From Novosphingobium sp. 9U (lineage in GTDB: Bacteria > Pseudomonadota > Alphaproteobacteria > Sphingomonadales > Sphingomonadaceae), in contig NZ_LR732493.1 in NCBI RefSeq assembly GCF_902506425.1, positions 1 through 63,304 on the forward strand: a DNA stretch of 63,304 nucleotides, given 5' to 3'. A program made the position numbers and the translations under genes. Below the pieces are notes generated by a model. It had not been told where the DNA came from, searched no databases, and saw only the letters and a list, made by a program, of their open reading frames with translations. Numbering within the stretch: the stretch's first letter is position 1; each line of letters opens with the position of its first letter. This document shows positions 34,925 to 44,310 of the stretch, in pieces.

Positions 34925-35520
34925 TGGCGTGGGTTCGCTTTGACGGGTGCGCTGAGGTGAAGGCCAGAGCCACCGCCGAAGAAGCCGGTAGCCCGCATAC
35001 AAGTCGGAAGTGGGCGACCGCGAGGCCTGCTTGCCGGCGTGAAGCAGGTCGAGGTTATGTCGGCCGGTCGACATCGTGGTCAACAGTGCAGGCATCACCC
35101 GCTGCGGCACGCTCCACCGCAGGACTTACGAGGACCGAACGAGGTCCTGCGAATCCCCCTAGTCGGCTGCTTCAACATGGCCAAGCCACGTTCGATGGCT
35201 TGGGCGACCGCGGCTAAGGCCGGCCAGTCTGGCAAGGTAACTACGCCTCGGCATAGTCGGGCATTCACGGCTTCACCAACGCGCTGGCACAGAAAGGCGC
35301 CAAGTTCGGCGTCTTTGTAAGCGCTATCGCGACGAGCTATATCGGCACCGACACGCTCGCCGCGGTGCCGAGCCGGCGCTAGAGGAGTTTGTCGCCAAGA
35401 TCCCGGTCGGCCGACTGAGCAACGCCCATGAGATCGCACGCGCAGTCGGGTTCCTGGTAAGCGAGAACGCCGGCCTGGTGACCTGATCAACGCGAACCAT
35501 TGGCGGCCAATAGCACATGT
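34925..35520 (+). pseudogene. Acetoacetyl-CoA reductase (phaB-like), heavily degraded
   Basis: Across several frames the order of family blocks is kept: KARATAEEAG, VDIVVNSAG, ITRCGTLHR, GCFNMAK, HGFTNALAQKGAKFGV, YIGTD, FVAKIPVGRLSNAHEIARAV, ending with IGGQ and a stop before HMY. These match the SDR enzyme that makes (R)-3-hydroxybutyryl-CoA for polyhydroxybutyrate. Multiple frame changes, a missing nucleotide-binding start and loss of the SxxxY-K active site region show a dead gene. Boundaries are approximate. Confidence 0.66.
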
Positions 35521-35737
35521 ACTTAAACTCAAATTCTTATAATAAGTCGCTCACCGAAACGTAGCGAAGTGCTAGCCGCCTAAACCGTGTCGCTGTTTTG
35601 CCGTCACAGTCCTTGTCTATGTTCATCAGGTGAAGACCGTTATCTTCCCAACTCTAGGTTGGAAAAAAAACTTCCAGTGACTTTCGTCGGGGAAAAAGTT
35701 TCGAATACATCCACGCTCGGTTTTACCATGACCCGTG

Positions 35738-36571
35738 CTATGGCGCATTGTTGCGAATGCCGAGCTGATGTTGGCTACCCAGCCTGGCTGACAAACGCGC
35801 GTATGTTTGCTGCGTTGCCGCCTTCTCCACGGCTTCGCCCATGATCGCGAAGTAACGGGCTTCTGCGACGCCATAGAAGCAGCCGCAATACTCCTCCAGC
35901 GCGGCGCGGGCGCGAATGGTGATGAAACCGCGGCGGGCCCGGATCAGACCCTCGCCTTCCATATTATGGATGCAAGTCGTCACGCTTGCCCGGCGGACCC
36001 CGAGCATGAGCGACATGCCCTCATGCGTTAAAGACAAGTCGTCGTCACCCGTTCGGTCATGGAACATCAGCAACTGGCGTGCGAGCCGTTGCTGCACAGA
36101 TGCTCTTACCCCCGCGCTCGCCGCAAGGCTAAACTGTGCCGCTTGCGACTGAACATAGTGGCTCACCAGCGTTCGAACGGCTGGGATTGCTCGAACGGTG
36201 CTCTGAAAGTGTTCGGCATCCATGGCGAGAGCTCGCGCTTCTATTTGCACGTAACTGTCGAGCTGAGGAAGCAGATGTGCCATCGATGCGACGCCAATCA
36301 TGCCCTCGCGGCCAACTACACCAACTTCTATCGGCTCTCGCAGATCGCCCGTCTCCAACCTGGATATCACCCCGGTCTCGATGAAGTAGACTTTGGATGA
36401 CTTCAATCCGGTGCGTTCGATATAGCGGCGAGGTTGAAGAACTTCTCGCTCTAGAAATGGAGCTACGCGCCACCAGTCTTGATCGACCAAACTCAGCAGA
36501 AGCCAGTTGGTCGTGTCGCGGAGGCCCACGTTGTGGTCCATTGACCTGCTCCCGAACTTGGCTCGTGCCAT
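35738..36571 (-). CDS. Crp/Fnr-family transcriptional regulator
   Basis: The 277-residue protein has a cyclic-nucleotide-binding-type beta roll (VYFIETGVISRLETGDLREP, then IEVGVVGREGMIGVASMA), a long dimer helix and a winged helix-turn-helix (LTHEGMSLMLGVRRASVTTC). It is of the subclass with 'EVGVVGREGM' that lacks the cAMP Arg-Ser contact and the Cys cluster of Fnr, so the signal is unknown. The start at 36571 is tentative (GGAG eight bases before); the frame continues upstream to 36658. Confidence 0.78.
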   Translation of the reverse strand: MARAKFGSRSMDHNVGLRDTTNWLLLSLVDQDWWRVAPFLEREVLQPRRYIERTGLKSSKVYFIETGVISRLETGDLREPIEVGVVGREGMIGVASMAHLLPQLDSYVQIEARALAMDAEHFQSTVRAIPAVRTLVSHYVQSQAAQFSLAASAGVRASVQQRLARQLLMFHDRTGDDDLSLTHEGMSLMLGVRRASVTTCIHNMEGEGLIRARRGFITIRARAALEEYCGCFYGVAEARYFAIMGEAVEKAATQQTYARLSARLGSQHQLGIRNNAP

Positions 36572-36989
36572 CAAGCTCCGACGTTGGTGCTTGCTGTCAC
36601 ACAGTCTTTTTATCCCGAAAGAACGCATGGACAAAAAGCTTTGTTCCTGATCTAGCAAAGGATTTGCTTCTAAGCAGCTGCTCCGACGCGTCCTCGAAAG
36701 TAAGCTGTCCGCTTAGGAATGTACGTCACGGTACAAAAAATCGCTTTGAATGCATTCACCCTGTTCGCTACGGTTGATGATTCACGAAATACAAGTCAGT
36801 CGTACCAGCGCCGCATGTAATCACCGCATTCTTGTTGAACGTAAAGAAGCAGGAGGGGTGCGTGTAATGATCGCGGGAACGCTACGGAAATTGCTCCAAA
36901 CGCGCTTGCCAACTTTCCCGTTCGCAAGCGTGCGGTGTGGCTCGGTTTATTAGCAGCTGCGAATGTCCGCTGCTGCTGAGGCCGGCTGT
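36572..36989. other. Intergenic stretch without a recognised gene
   Basis: Holds the upstream side of the Crp/Fnr gene. Nothing else is recognised. Confidence 0.4.
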
Positions 36990-37327
36990 TTTACGAAGTT
37001 CGGGGCGGCGGGGAGGGTCACGCCTTCAAATCGACGCACCAGTCAACGTCTACGTCCCCGCTTTCCCGGAGATGCACCGCGAGCTCTCCGATCTTTATAC
37101 CGGGGTGAACTGGTCATTGTGGAGCTCCGCTGCAGGGCACGCACCGGTGACCTTCACCTACCGGCGGCACGCTGGTTCCAAGCGGCAAGCGCATAGACGT
37201 GCCCTGCTGCGACATGTTTCACCTGAACGATGGCGCAGTCACGTCCGTCTACTTCTACAAAGCAGCGTCAATACTGCTTGAGCAGCTCGGTGTGCTGGGC
37301 AACCTTGAAGCGGCACTGAAGAACTAG
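36990..37327 (+). pseudogene. SnoaL/NTF2-like protein, frameshifted
   Basis: Three frames together give MHRELSDLY, then GELVIVELRCRARTGDLHLP, then TLVPSGKRIDVPCCDMFHLN and AASILLEQLGVLGNLEAALK and a stop. The parts are in the order of a SnoaL/NTF2-like protein (RIDVPCCDMF motif). At least two frame changes are needed. The beginning is uncertain. Confidence 0.55.
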
Positions 37328-37608
37328 GCAGGAGCGCCGCTGCATCCTGCGCTACCTAGCACTTAACAGCGGCGAGCCCTTTTAAACCTCCAGCACTCCC
37401 ACCCATGTGCGGCCGTTCAGGCCCAAGCTTCTGCTTTACAGCTTCGCTCCGTCATTCATGTCTTCAGGTTGGCAAGGGCCGCCGTCGACTTGGCCGCCCC
37501 CCCAAAAGTCCGTCCGAGCGGTTCCGCCTTGCGAGTCGGGGCATACCCGGGAGATGTGACCGGCGTTTCAGGTCCCCAGCGCTAAACAGGTGAGGCTCCG
37601 CGGGGCAG
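37328..37608. other. Intergenic stretch before RNA copy B
   Basis: Nothing is recognised in these 281 bases. Confidence 0.4.
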
Positions 37609-37819
37609 CGACGACGGTACGGCACCGCACGATGAACGACCGTTCATCGGCGGTGCAAATTCGAGTATAGCTGCGGTGCGACCCGGAGGACTCGTGAGAG
37701 TCTTCTTTCAACTATGCGGCGGCGATCATAATATCCTGATCGCCGCCGCCCTTTTAAAGGAGGTCAATTCTCCGAGCAACGACGAAGAGGCAAGTTGCCC
37801 TTTTGATAGTAGGGCCCGG
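37609..37819 (+). ncRNA. Structured RNA candidate, copy B
   Basis: The second copy (211 bases) of the element at 12756. Conserved stems: GCACCGC (37622-37628) with GCGGTGC (37650-37656), around GATGAAC/GTTCATC; GGACTC/GAGTCT closing a GTGA (GNRA) tetraloop at 37688-37703; the 11-bp stem CGGCGGCGATC/GATCGCCGCCG (37717-37748), whose 10-base loop (ATAATATCCT) differs from the loop in copy A (GTCATTCACT); CCTT/AAGG near 37750-37760; and a GAGGC/GCCCT hairpin followed by TTT at about 37776-37803. The second GCGGTGC (37673-37679) is also kept. Stem conservation with loop change supports an RNA rather than a DNA or protein role. Confidence 0.62.
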
Positions 37820-37901
37820 CCACACGCGCCGAGCTGACGCGCCCAAGCCGCCCCTGAGTTGCGCCACCACGACTGTCGCTATCACGCAGAACCACGGGCC
37901 G

Positions 37902-37942
37902 GGCTAGGCCAGGCTAGGCTAGCCTAGGCTAGGCTAGGCTGG
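37902..37942. repeat. AGGCT pentamer repeat block
   Basis: About eight copies of the 5-mer AGGCT (or its overlap CTAGG) are packed into 41 bases, with a CTAGCCTAGG turn in the middle that makes part of it self-complementary. It lies 83 bases beyond RNA copy B. There is no counterpart at copy A. Confidence 0.6.
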
Positions 37943-38271
37943 CGCGCCGCCGTCGACGACATATAGCCATAGTCAAAACTGAGGCCTTCAGAGGAATAGG
38001 CCTTCGCTTCGGTGACGCTTTCCTAAAGCTCCGAGATTTCTGCCCGGGGGATTTTCGCTTCCAACGCGGTTCGCTCGTAAGTTTGATTCACTACCGTGCG
38101 ACGCTCCCGCGCTAGCTCTCAAGCGGCCGCTTGCTCCTGCTTGGCGTGCGGGGGCCTAGGCAGCCGAATGAATGGCGACAAAGTCAGTTTGTGTTCCGAA
38201 ACCATCAGTGCCAGCGTCTTCCGGAAAGAACCCGGGTAGCGCAGCCGCCGCTGTGGCGGCAAAGCCGGCAC
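37943..38271. other. Upstream region of the MASE1 kinase
   Basis: No gene is recognised. The kinase reading frame remains open into this stretch (from 38131), but it lacks family features upstream of 38272. Confidence 0.4.
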
Positions 38272-39903
38272 ATGAAGCGCGATCATCTCACCACCACGTC
38301 CTCTGCTCACAGGCTCGCGCTAAATGCTTTCAGCGCGACAGACGCAGGCCTTATCCTGCTGTACGCAGTGTGCTTTGGAGTAGCGAATTGGGCAGCGCGG
38401 CCATGGGCGGGCGCGGGCTTTTTCTCGCTATGGTACCCCCCGGCTGGTCTACGCTTTGCGGTGCTTTGGAGCCGAGGCCCTAGACTCACGCCCTGGCTGG
38501 TGTTGACGGAAATCACCGTCGACATTGTAGTTGGCACCATCGCGCTGACTGACAGCTCAGCCCTTCAGGAGATCACCGGCGCAGCGCGGCCGGGGCTTAG
38601 CTACGGCGTCGCGATGGCTCTCGTGCGTCATCTCTCGCACGGTCGATCAGGGACACTTGGCCTGCCTCCCATGATCTTCGGCGTGGCCGCTATCGCTGCG
38701 CCGGCGCTAAATGCCATTCTGGTCATCCCTTTTGAAGCATGGTTGCCCGCTGAGGCAGAGCGATATCGTAGCGGTGTCGACGTGGCGATCTCGCTGACAG
38801 GCTTAGCTGTCGGCGATCTTCTGGGCATCCTTGTTCTGGCCCCGGCCCTGCTTTGGCTAAGCACCATCGCACGGCCAAAACCTTTCTCGTCCTGGCGACG
38901 GCCAAGCCTTCGACCCGTGCTGGAGGACGGCCTTGTCATGAGCGCCTGCTTGCTGCTCACCGTCGCCTTATGGCGCGCGGGGTTGAGTGCGCAAACGACT
39001 CCTAGTTTGCTCGCCGGTGCCTGGATCGGCTTGCGTCATGGCCGGACTGCAGCCTGGTTCGCGATCCTGTCCCAAGCGCTTGTCTTCCTGCCTTACTCTT
39101 CCGGCGCTCTTGATGATGGGACCCGCCTGGAGCTTCACTTGGGCATCGCCTCCGCCGTTCTGGTCACATGGCTTGCGGGGAGCTTTTCCGATGCTCAACA
39201 GACAGCGCAGGCCGCACTCGACCGCCGCAATCGCATGCTTTACCAGGCTGAACGGCTTAAGACTTTGCGCGCGATGTCGGTGGCAGTGATTCACGAAATC
39301 AGTCAACCGCTTAGTACGCTTGCGATCGAAGCCGCGCACTTGCGCTCCGTAACGGCGAGTTTGGGCGACGACATCGCCGAGAGCGCCGCGCTCGTAGATC
39401 GCAAGGCTCTCGCGCTCTCGGATATGATCCGGCGCCTCCGCCGATTTGGCGGGCGCGAAGCGGATGAGCCGTCCGCATTGCCGGTTGCCATGCTGATCCA
39501 GAGCGCTTGCCAGATCGTGCGCTTCGAAGTGCGGGGTCAGAGCACCAATGTGCACTGTGCGCCGATCCCGCCCGAGCTAGTCGTGCACGCACAAGAAATT
39601 GAATTAACCCAAGCACTCGTCAACTTACTGCGCAACGCGATCGCGGCAAGCCAAGGGCAAGTTGTTGCCCTGCTCGCTTACACTCATGAGGAGACTGTGC
39701 GGATCGAAGTGAACAACCCATTGGATCTGGCGGCAGCGGCACGCGAAGGTACCGGGATGGGCATCGGCCTGGCGATTGCGCGCACCATCGTGGAGGCACA
39801 CGGTGGTCAGCTCCTGCGGGAGGACGAACCAGATGTCGTCCGCTTCGTGATCTCCTTGCCACTTCTTGCCGGACCTGCACTGCTTGATGGAGGACCGAGA
39901 TGA
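38272..39903 (+). CDS. MASE1-domain sensor histidine kinase
   Basis: The 543-residue protein has a MASE1 integral membrane sensor (about residues 20-310, eight to ten helices, with WYPPAGLRFA and the PS-LAGAWIGLRHGR motif) followed by a kinase core. The H box is IHEISQPLSTLAIEA (phospho-His), and the N box is ALVNLLRNAIAAS. The G2 box is GTGMGIGLAIARTIVEAHGG. The D-x-G-x-G (G1) box normally before it is replaced by EVNNPLDLAAAA, a deviation that could affect ATP binding. It overlaps the response regulator by 4 bases (ATGA). Confidence 0.85.
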   Translation: MKRDHLTTTSSAHRLALNAFSATDAGLILLYAVCFGVANWAARPWAGAGFFSLWYPPAGLRFAVLWSRGPRLTPWLVLTEITVDIVVGTIALTDSSALQEITGAARPGLSYGVAMALVRHLSHGRSGTLGLPPMIFGVAAIAAPALNAILVIPFEAWLPAEAERYRSGVDVAISLTGLAVGDLLGILVLAPALLWLSTIARPKPFSSWRRPSLRPVLEDGLVMSACLLLTVALWRAGLSAQTTPSLLAGAWIGLRHGRTAAWFAILSQALVFLPYSSGALDDGTRLELHLGIASAVLVTWLAGSFSDAQQTAQAALDRRNRMLYQAERLKTLRAMSVAVIHEISQPLSTLAIEAAHLRSVTASLGDDIAESAALVDRKALALSDMIRRLRRFGGREADEPSALPVAMLIQSACQIVRFEVRGQSTNVHCAPIPPELVVHAQEIELTQALVNLLRNAIAASQGQVVALLAYTHEETVRIEVNNPLDLAAAAREGTGMGIGLAIARTIVEAHGGQLLREDEPDVVRFVISLPLLAGPALLDGGPR

Positions 39904-40505
39904 TTGATCCAGCGCCAGCTGTCGCGTCATCAGTCGCAGTACTCGACGACGATGCTGATCTTGCCGCGACCGTCTCTCGATTGCTGACTCGTCACGAGAT
40001 TGCCGCGCTACCATTCACCGATCCGAAGGACCTGCTCAAGGCCTGGCCCAATCGTCAATTTGAATGTGTGGTGAGCGACATTCAGATGAGCGACATGGAC
40101 GGGTTTGCCTTCGCCGATGCTCTGCGTGAGCGCGACCCCGCGGTGGCGCTCGTGTTCATGACTGCCTGGCCGACCACTACGCATGCCGTCGATGCCTTGC
40201 GGCGCCACGGCGGTTTGGACTATCTTGAGAAGCCGATCGACGAGGCGCGCCTGATCGCCGCTGTGAGTGATGGTGTCGCCTGGTCTGCGCGCCAGCGCCG
40301 GATCGCGGCCGTGACCACCGCATTCACCAAGCGTGAGCGCGAGGTGTTTGAGCTGCTGGTGCGCGGTCACTCCAACAAGGAGATCGCCGAGCGCCTCGTC
40401 ATCTCTGCGCGGACGGTCGAGGACCACCGCGCTGCCATCACCGGCAAGACCCGCACGAACGGTCTTGCCCAGCTGATCGCGCTCAGCCGCGGCGATGTTC
40501 TCTGA
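39900..40505 (+). CDS. FixJ-type response regulator
   Basis: The 201-residue protein has a receiver domain (acidic pocket LDDDADL, phospho-Asp in VVSDIQMSDMDG, Lys in YLEKPID) and a LuxR-type helix-turn-helix (FTKREREVFELLVRGHSNKE, then IAERLVISARTVEDHRAAI). It is coupled to the MASE1 kinase through an ATGA overlap and is surely its partner. It is a transcriptional activator; targets are not adjacent. Confidence 0.88.
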   Translation: MIDPAPAVASSVAVLDDDADLAATVSRLLTRHEIAALPFTDPKDLLKAWPNRQFECVVSDIQMSDMDGFAFADALRERDPAVALVFMTAWPTTTHAVDALRRHGGLDYLEKPIDEARLIAAVSDGVAWSARQRRIAAVTTAFTKREREVFELLVRGHSNKEIAERLVISARTVEDHRAAITGKTRTNGLAQLIALSRGDVL

Positions 40506-40628
40506 TTTGCGCCTGCCAACCCCGGATATTTCCCGGATGGATTATGGAAGCGGTTTAAGCGATCCGAACTGCGAGTTTGCAGCGAAAACACGACCTTCAC
40601 GAGGCGACCCGGGGCTTCTTTGCAACGC

Positions 40629-40680
40629 AAAGAGCCTTCAACTTGACCGGCGGGAACTGCGAAGCTCCCGCCGGCTCTTT
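40629..40680. terminator. Strong extended terminator after the two-component pair
   Basis: CCGGCGGGA (40647-40655) pairs perfectly with TCCCGCCGG (40666-40674), and the outer arms AAAGAGCC (40629-40636) and GGCTCTTT (40673-40680) are also complementary. The T run at the end makes it a good intrinsic terminator in the forward direction, and by symmetry in reverse as well. Confidence 0.68.
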
Positions 40681-41121
40681 GGCCGAAGGCGGAAGCAGCG
40701 GGGCCAGCCACACGGAAGGTTCTTTTCAGCTACGGCACGAGCTCCGACCAGGTGATACGAAGCGAGCCTCTTGCCGGCAAGCGGGGCGCGGCGCCATTTC
40801 GACCCTCGTGGCTCTTTGTTTGGAGAGACCCCGGACCTTCTGGTTCCAGCAGGCGTACGGAGATCTTGCAGGCCGAACCCGGGAAATTGACGGATCGATC
40901 GAGGGGCACCTTGCGGATACTGCCAGCGAGCAATCGCTAGTGGCGGATGGGATGGGCGCTCATGGTTTAAACGCCCAGTACGAAGCAGCGTATGGACTTT
41001 TCGGAGCTGAGCGTCCGGGTTTACCACCGATCGGTGTCGGCTCGTCGGTATGCAGAACACGAGCGTTAAACCATTGACGACGGCAGTGTTTGTCATCTGG
41101 GCCGCCTTGCCTCTGCGCTCG
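40681..41121. other. Intergenic stretch without a recognised gene
   Basis: Open frames on both strands overlap without motifs. Nothing can be supported. Confidence 0.4.
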
Positions 41122-41285
41122 TTAGTAACGCCAGCTGCCGCTAAAACCATCGGCGGTGATGAAGACGTGGCGCTCGCCCTCGGCATTGAACATGCGGCCG
41201 GCGAGTTAGATTAGGTCTTCATCGGTTTCGACAAGCCAAGCGCCCGCATCGGTCATCAACACGGGTCCGCGCTGTGCGAGTTGGA
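41122..41285 (-). pseudogene. Unrecognised gene remnant
   Basis: The reverse strand reads LMTDAGAWLVETDEDLI, an in-frame TAA, then LAGRMFNAEGERHVFITADG and ends FSGSWRY at 41122. The run on either side of the stop has the texture of a real protein end, so it is probably the C-terminal part of a gene broken by a nonsense codon. The family is unknown to me. Confidence 0.33.
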
Positions 41286-41839
41286 GAACGCCGGTTACGC
41301 GCAGGCGCCCGCTCGATCAAGCCGTCGTCATCACAGCGCCGGGGGACATGCGAGCTGTGCTGCTAGCGGTGCAGGAGCCAAGCAAAGGGATTGTCATGGC
41401 GGTCTATGTTCGTGCGGGCGCTATAGCGACCAAATTGAGAAGGCTGTGATCGACGCTGCGCTAGAGGTAGGTCAATGACCAACGTACCGGCATCCTCGAT
41501 GGCGGCCCGCTCGGCTGAGCGCCTTTACCGCGCATCAGCGCCTCACAGATCATCGGTTGCCGTTTAAGACCGAGGCGATTGGAAGGACGCTACCCTTTGG
41601 TGATATCAGCGTCAGTCTAGGCGCGACGTTGCCGGTCCCTAATCGCATCGTGGCCGACCATCGCTCTTCTTCTTCAAATCTTTAGAAAACGACGAGCTTG
41701 TCGTGCCGATATAAGACAGAAGGCTGCAGCATCTCCGCTCCTTGCTGGAGCGGCTTGCATGCCTCCCCGGTCGGCCCCAACATCGAGATCAGAAACAGAA
41801 AGAGTCGGCATCTGCCATGCCTAGGACCGAGGTTGAGGA
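41286..41839. other. Intergenic stretch without a recognised gene
   Basis: Nothing can be supported in these 554 bases. Confidence 0.4.
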
Positions 41840-42037
41840 ATGATCCAGACGAGACTTGAGATGGCTGCCAACCATGTCGCGGAAGCGCAGCGCGCGGTCG
41901 ACGCGCACCGCAAGCGTATAGCCACTCTAAATCACGGCGGACGCGACTATGAAGAGGCTCATGACCTGTTACAGATCAACCTCTGCGCATTGGACATCGC
42001 CCGGCGCGACTACGAGCGGGCTGAGTCGGGCCGGTAG
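41840..42037 (+). CDS. Small coiled-coil protein, 65 residues
   Basis: GAGGA stands just before the ATG at 41840. The protein (LEMAANHVAEAQRAVDAHRK, then DLLQINLCALDIARRDYERA) is wholly helical with a heptad pattern. No family is recognised; the ribosome site and regular helix make it probably real. Confidence 0.5.
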   Translation: MIQTRLEMAANHVAEAQRAVDAHRKRIATLNHGGRDYEEAHDLLQINLCALDIARRDYERAESGR

Positions 42038-42095
42038 ATTGAAGCTGAAGCGATATCGATGAGGCTACGTCGCGCTATCAGAGCGATGCCAACCC

Positions 42096-42218
42096 TCAAC
42101 CATGGAATAGCCCCGCAGCGGACGCCAATGCGGCAGCACCGCAGATGGTCACCAACCATAGGCTGGCCGACGCAACCGCTATCACACCCAACTTGGTATT
42201 TGGTAAAACAGCCTTCAT
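42096..42218 (-). CDS. Tiny single-pass membrane protein, 40 residues
   Basis: From an ATG at 42218 the reverse strand encodes MKAVLPNTKLGVIAVASASL, a hydrophobic helix to WLVTICGAAALASAAGLF, and a stop at 42096. AGAGG lies about ten bases upstream. Topology and start context support a real tiny membrane protein. Confidence 0.45.
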   Translation of the reverse strand: MKAVLPNTKLGVIAVASASLWLVTICGAAALASAAGLFHG

Positions 42219-43220
42219 TATGTGCAACCCTCTAGCCGCTGATTTTCAGCGCGCGAATCACTTAAGCGCGAGAAGGTAGTTAATGCCCTTTTGGCGCGAT
42301 CGTCTAGAGCAGTCTCTCGCTAAGGCCATGGGTATTTAGGCTGCGACGTCAGGCTGAGTGACCGAGCGCTGCAGATCCTACGAAGAAAATGGAAGCGCTG
42401 ACCCGGCTATACGCAGACAGTTAGGGGAATCTGAACTCCTAGAATTACTGATAGCCTTGCCACCGCGTCGCTGTCATCGTCACCCAAAATTCTTTAGTTG
42501 CAAAGCGTTGTACGTCTTGCTGCCTGCCGTCCTACAACGTTCCCCTGCATGTAAACTCAATCCTATAGAACGCAGCAATCATGCTCTGCGACGGTCCGAT
42601 GCCGTTGGCCACCTGCTGAAAACATCACATCGCATGTGATGAGGCGTATGCGGAACGTAATGCTTTCAGCGCCAAGCAAACGCTTTGGTGCCGGTCTGCG
42701 GCCCTTTGCTACCTCAGCTTTCTGCCCGCGCGGGATCACTACCGCGTAATCCATCGTTGAGCACCACGCATAGTCGCGCGGGCAGATTCGCGCATGATGC
42801 GCTGCCAGTAAGGCCCGGCATCTTCCCATCTGTCGAAGTCAATCTCATGATTGCGCGTGGTTTCCCCATGCGCGTAGCCAACTCCTCAGCCAAGGCCTTG
42901 CGGTCTTTGGTCGTGCAAAGGTCGCACCGAGCCTTATGCTTACCAGCTCAGCGTGAGTTGCCCAGTATCGGTTCGCGACCCCCGGTCGATCTGCTAAGCG
43001 ATCGTGTGAACCCCTTCAGCAGCGGACGGCTCCGGTATCATTGCGTCAGGCATAATGATGCCTGATCGCGCCTAGCGGGCGGCTTGCCGAAGGCGAGCCG
43101 CACTCACCGCGCCTGTGTCAGTGGGGGCGGCACTTCCTCGCGAAACATACTCCAAGGCTTTAGTAGACGGAGCGTAGAACATGAACGCAAGTGAGCTTTG
43201 GTGAGGCAGGAGGACCAACG
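42219..43220. other. Degraded stretch with an unrecognised remnant
   Basis: At 42739-42935 the reverse strand reads ALAEELATRMGKPRA and, one frame over, HEIDFDRWEDAGPYWQRIMR to a stop. This looks like the end of a protein broken by a frameshift, but I cannot name the family. The rest of the kilobase shows no gene. Confidence 0.3.
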
Positions 43221-43652
43221 ATGCCGGTGCTACTTGCCGCCGCCATCGCCGCAGTCGTTCAAGGCGGTCAGCCATTCGCCTGCACGCCAGCCGCGGTCTA
43301 CGATGTTGACGCGCCACTCTGTTTCCCCAAGGCATCGCGGGTCCGCCCGGCCGGCATCGCAGCATGTGAAGGTTGTCACCTGCAAGACGAAGCAGCCATG
43401 TTCGAGCGTGAGGGCGGAGTGATCGTGCGGCGAGCTGGTCAAGCGGGTGGCGTGCGGAATGGACGCACGTCCGAGGCGCTTGTGCTGGTGCGAAGTCGGG
43501 TTTCGTGCTGTTGGTCCGAGAGTTACGATAAGGGGGCCAGTACAGCGGACTAGTTCGTTCCGCTTCGCCCCTGACGACATATCCCGCACCAAGCTGCGCA
43601 GCGGCTCCGCGATACGCAGGGAGCGGTACTGGTGTGAGCATGGATGCTAAAC
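43221..43652 (+). pseudogene. Degraded thermonuclease (SNase-like) gene
   Basis: AGGAGG precedes the ATG at 43221. The start (MPVLLAAAIAAVVQGGQPFA, an export signal, then CTPAAVYDVDAPLCFPKASR and VRPAGIAA) follows the sphingomonad exported thermonuclease pattern. However, the DGD metal motif reads DVDAP, the catalytic Arg/Glu block (R-RLAGI-A-E) is altered, and the second Arg region lies out of frame. It ends in a different frame near ERYWCEHGC. A remnant or strongly diverged relative of the gene at 7662. Confidence 0.45.
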
Positions 43653-44094
43653 GCTCAACGCGCCGCTCCGCTGAGATGCAGCCGGTTACCTGTCGGTCGA
43701 AGGCGGCTTCTGCTAGGTGCAAGGAGAAGGTAGCGGTCCTGCGCTTCATGGCGCCGGCCCATTCCGGCAGCTTGGATGAGTAGTTGTGAAGGGCCACCTG
43801 TCTTTTGGGTGCGACAGCAGTGAGTCGCTTGTGGCCGGAGCTGCCGGCCCTGCATCAATTCTCGGTTCGGCGCGCACTCTCGTCGCGAGTCATTTTGGCG
43901 GATGCGATGCGGAGCAGCTTGCCATAGCCTGAGCTGTTCAGCTGGCCGGTTCCGAGAAGCTTTACAGCTCCACACTGCAGCGAGGTTTGTTACTGGTCAG
44001 CGCCGCTTTGGTGTCCATCATTGAAGGCTCGACCATCACGGAAGCGATCAGAACTTGAGGCAGGACGAACTTAGCGCCCCTGGCAGGAACTATC
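43653..44094. other. Intergenic stretch without a recognised gene
   Basis: A reverse-strand open frame covering 43072-43797 overlaps the thermonuclease remnant and carries no family motif; it is not taken as a gene. Confidence 0.4.
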
Positions 44095-44310
44095 GTGCGC
44101 GCGTCGGAAACCGCCTGGAGCGGCACTTGTAGGAGCGTCAAGGACATACGACGTCGGCTTAAGCGTGAAGGCTACTCAGCTATCGAAGAAAACCTAAGCG
44201 GTACGTTGATGGCAAGCAGCCATTGCTGCGTTGGGAAGCGAGCTAGACGTAAGCGCGCCGGCAAAGGATATTGCATGCCTGTTTGCCGGTCCGAGCTAAA
44301 AGGTGGGTGA
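44095..44310 (+). pseudogene. Degraded copy of the DIRR-LK-EGY small protein
   Basis: The frame includes KDIRRRLKREGYSAIEENLS, clearly homologous to DDIRRQLKAEGYASIAEHFS in the gene at 27910. After this segment the sequence diverges into a basic Cys-rich tail and the N-terminal part lacks the expected start. It is a decayed paralogue. Confidence 0.5.

Noticed and set aside
37902..37942. AGGCT repeats as a CRISPR array
   Set aside because: Units are 5 bases with no spacers, and no cas genes are present.
40638..41186. 182-codon reverse frame
   Set aside because: It runs through the strong terminator hairpin and is Arg/Ser-rich in the manner of a chance frame.
43072..43797. 241-codon reverse-strand frame
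   Set aside because: It overlaps the degraded thermonuclease gene on the other strand, lacks any family motif and has low-complexity basic composition expected of a GC-rich antisense frame.
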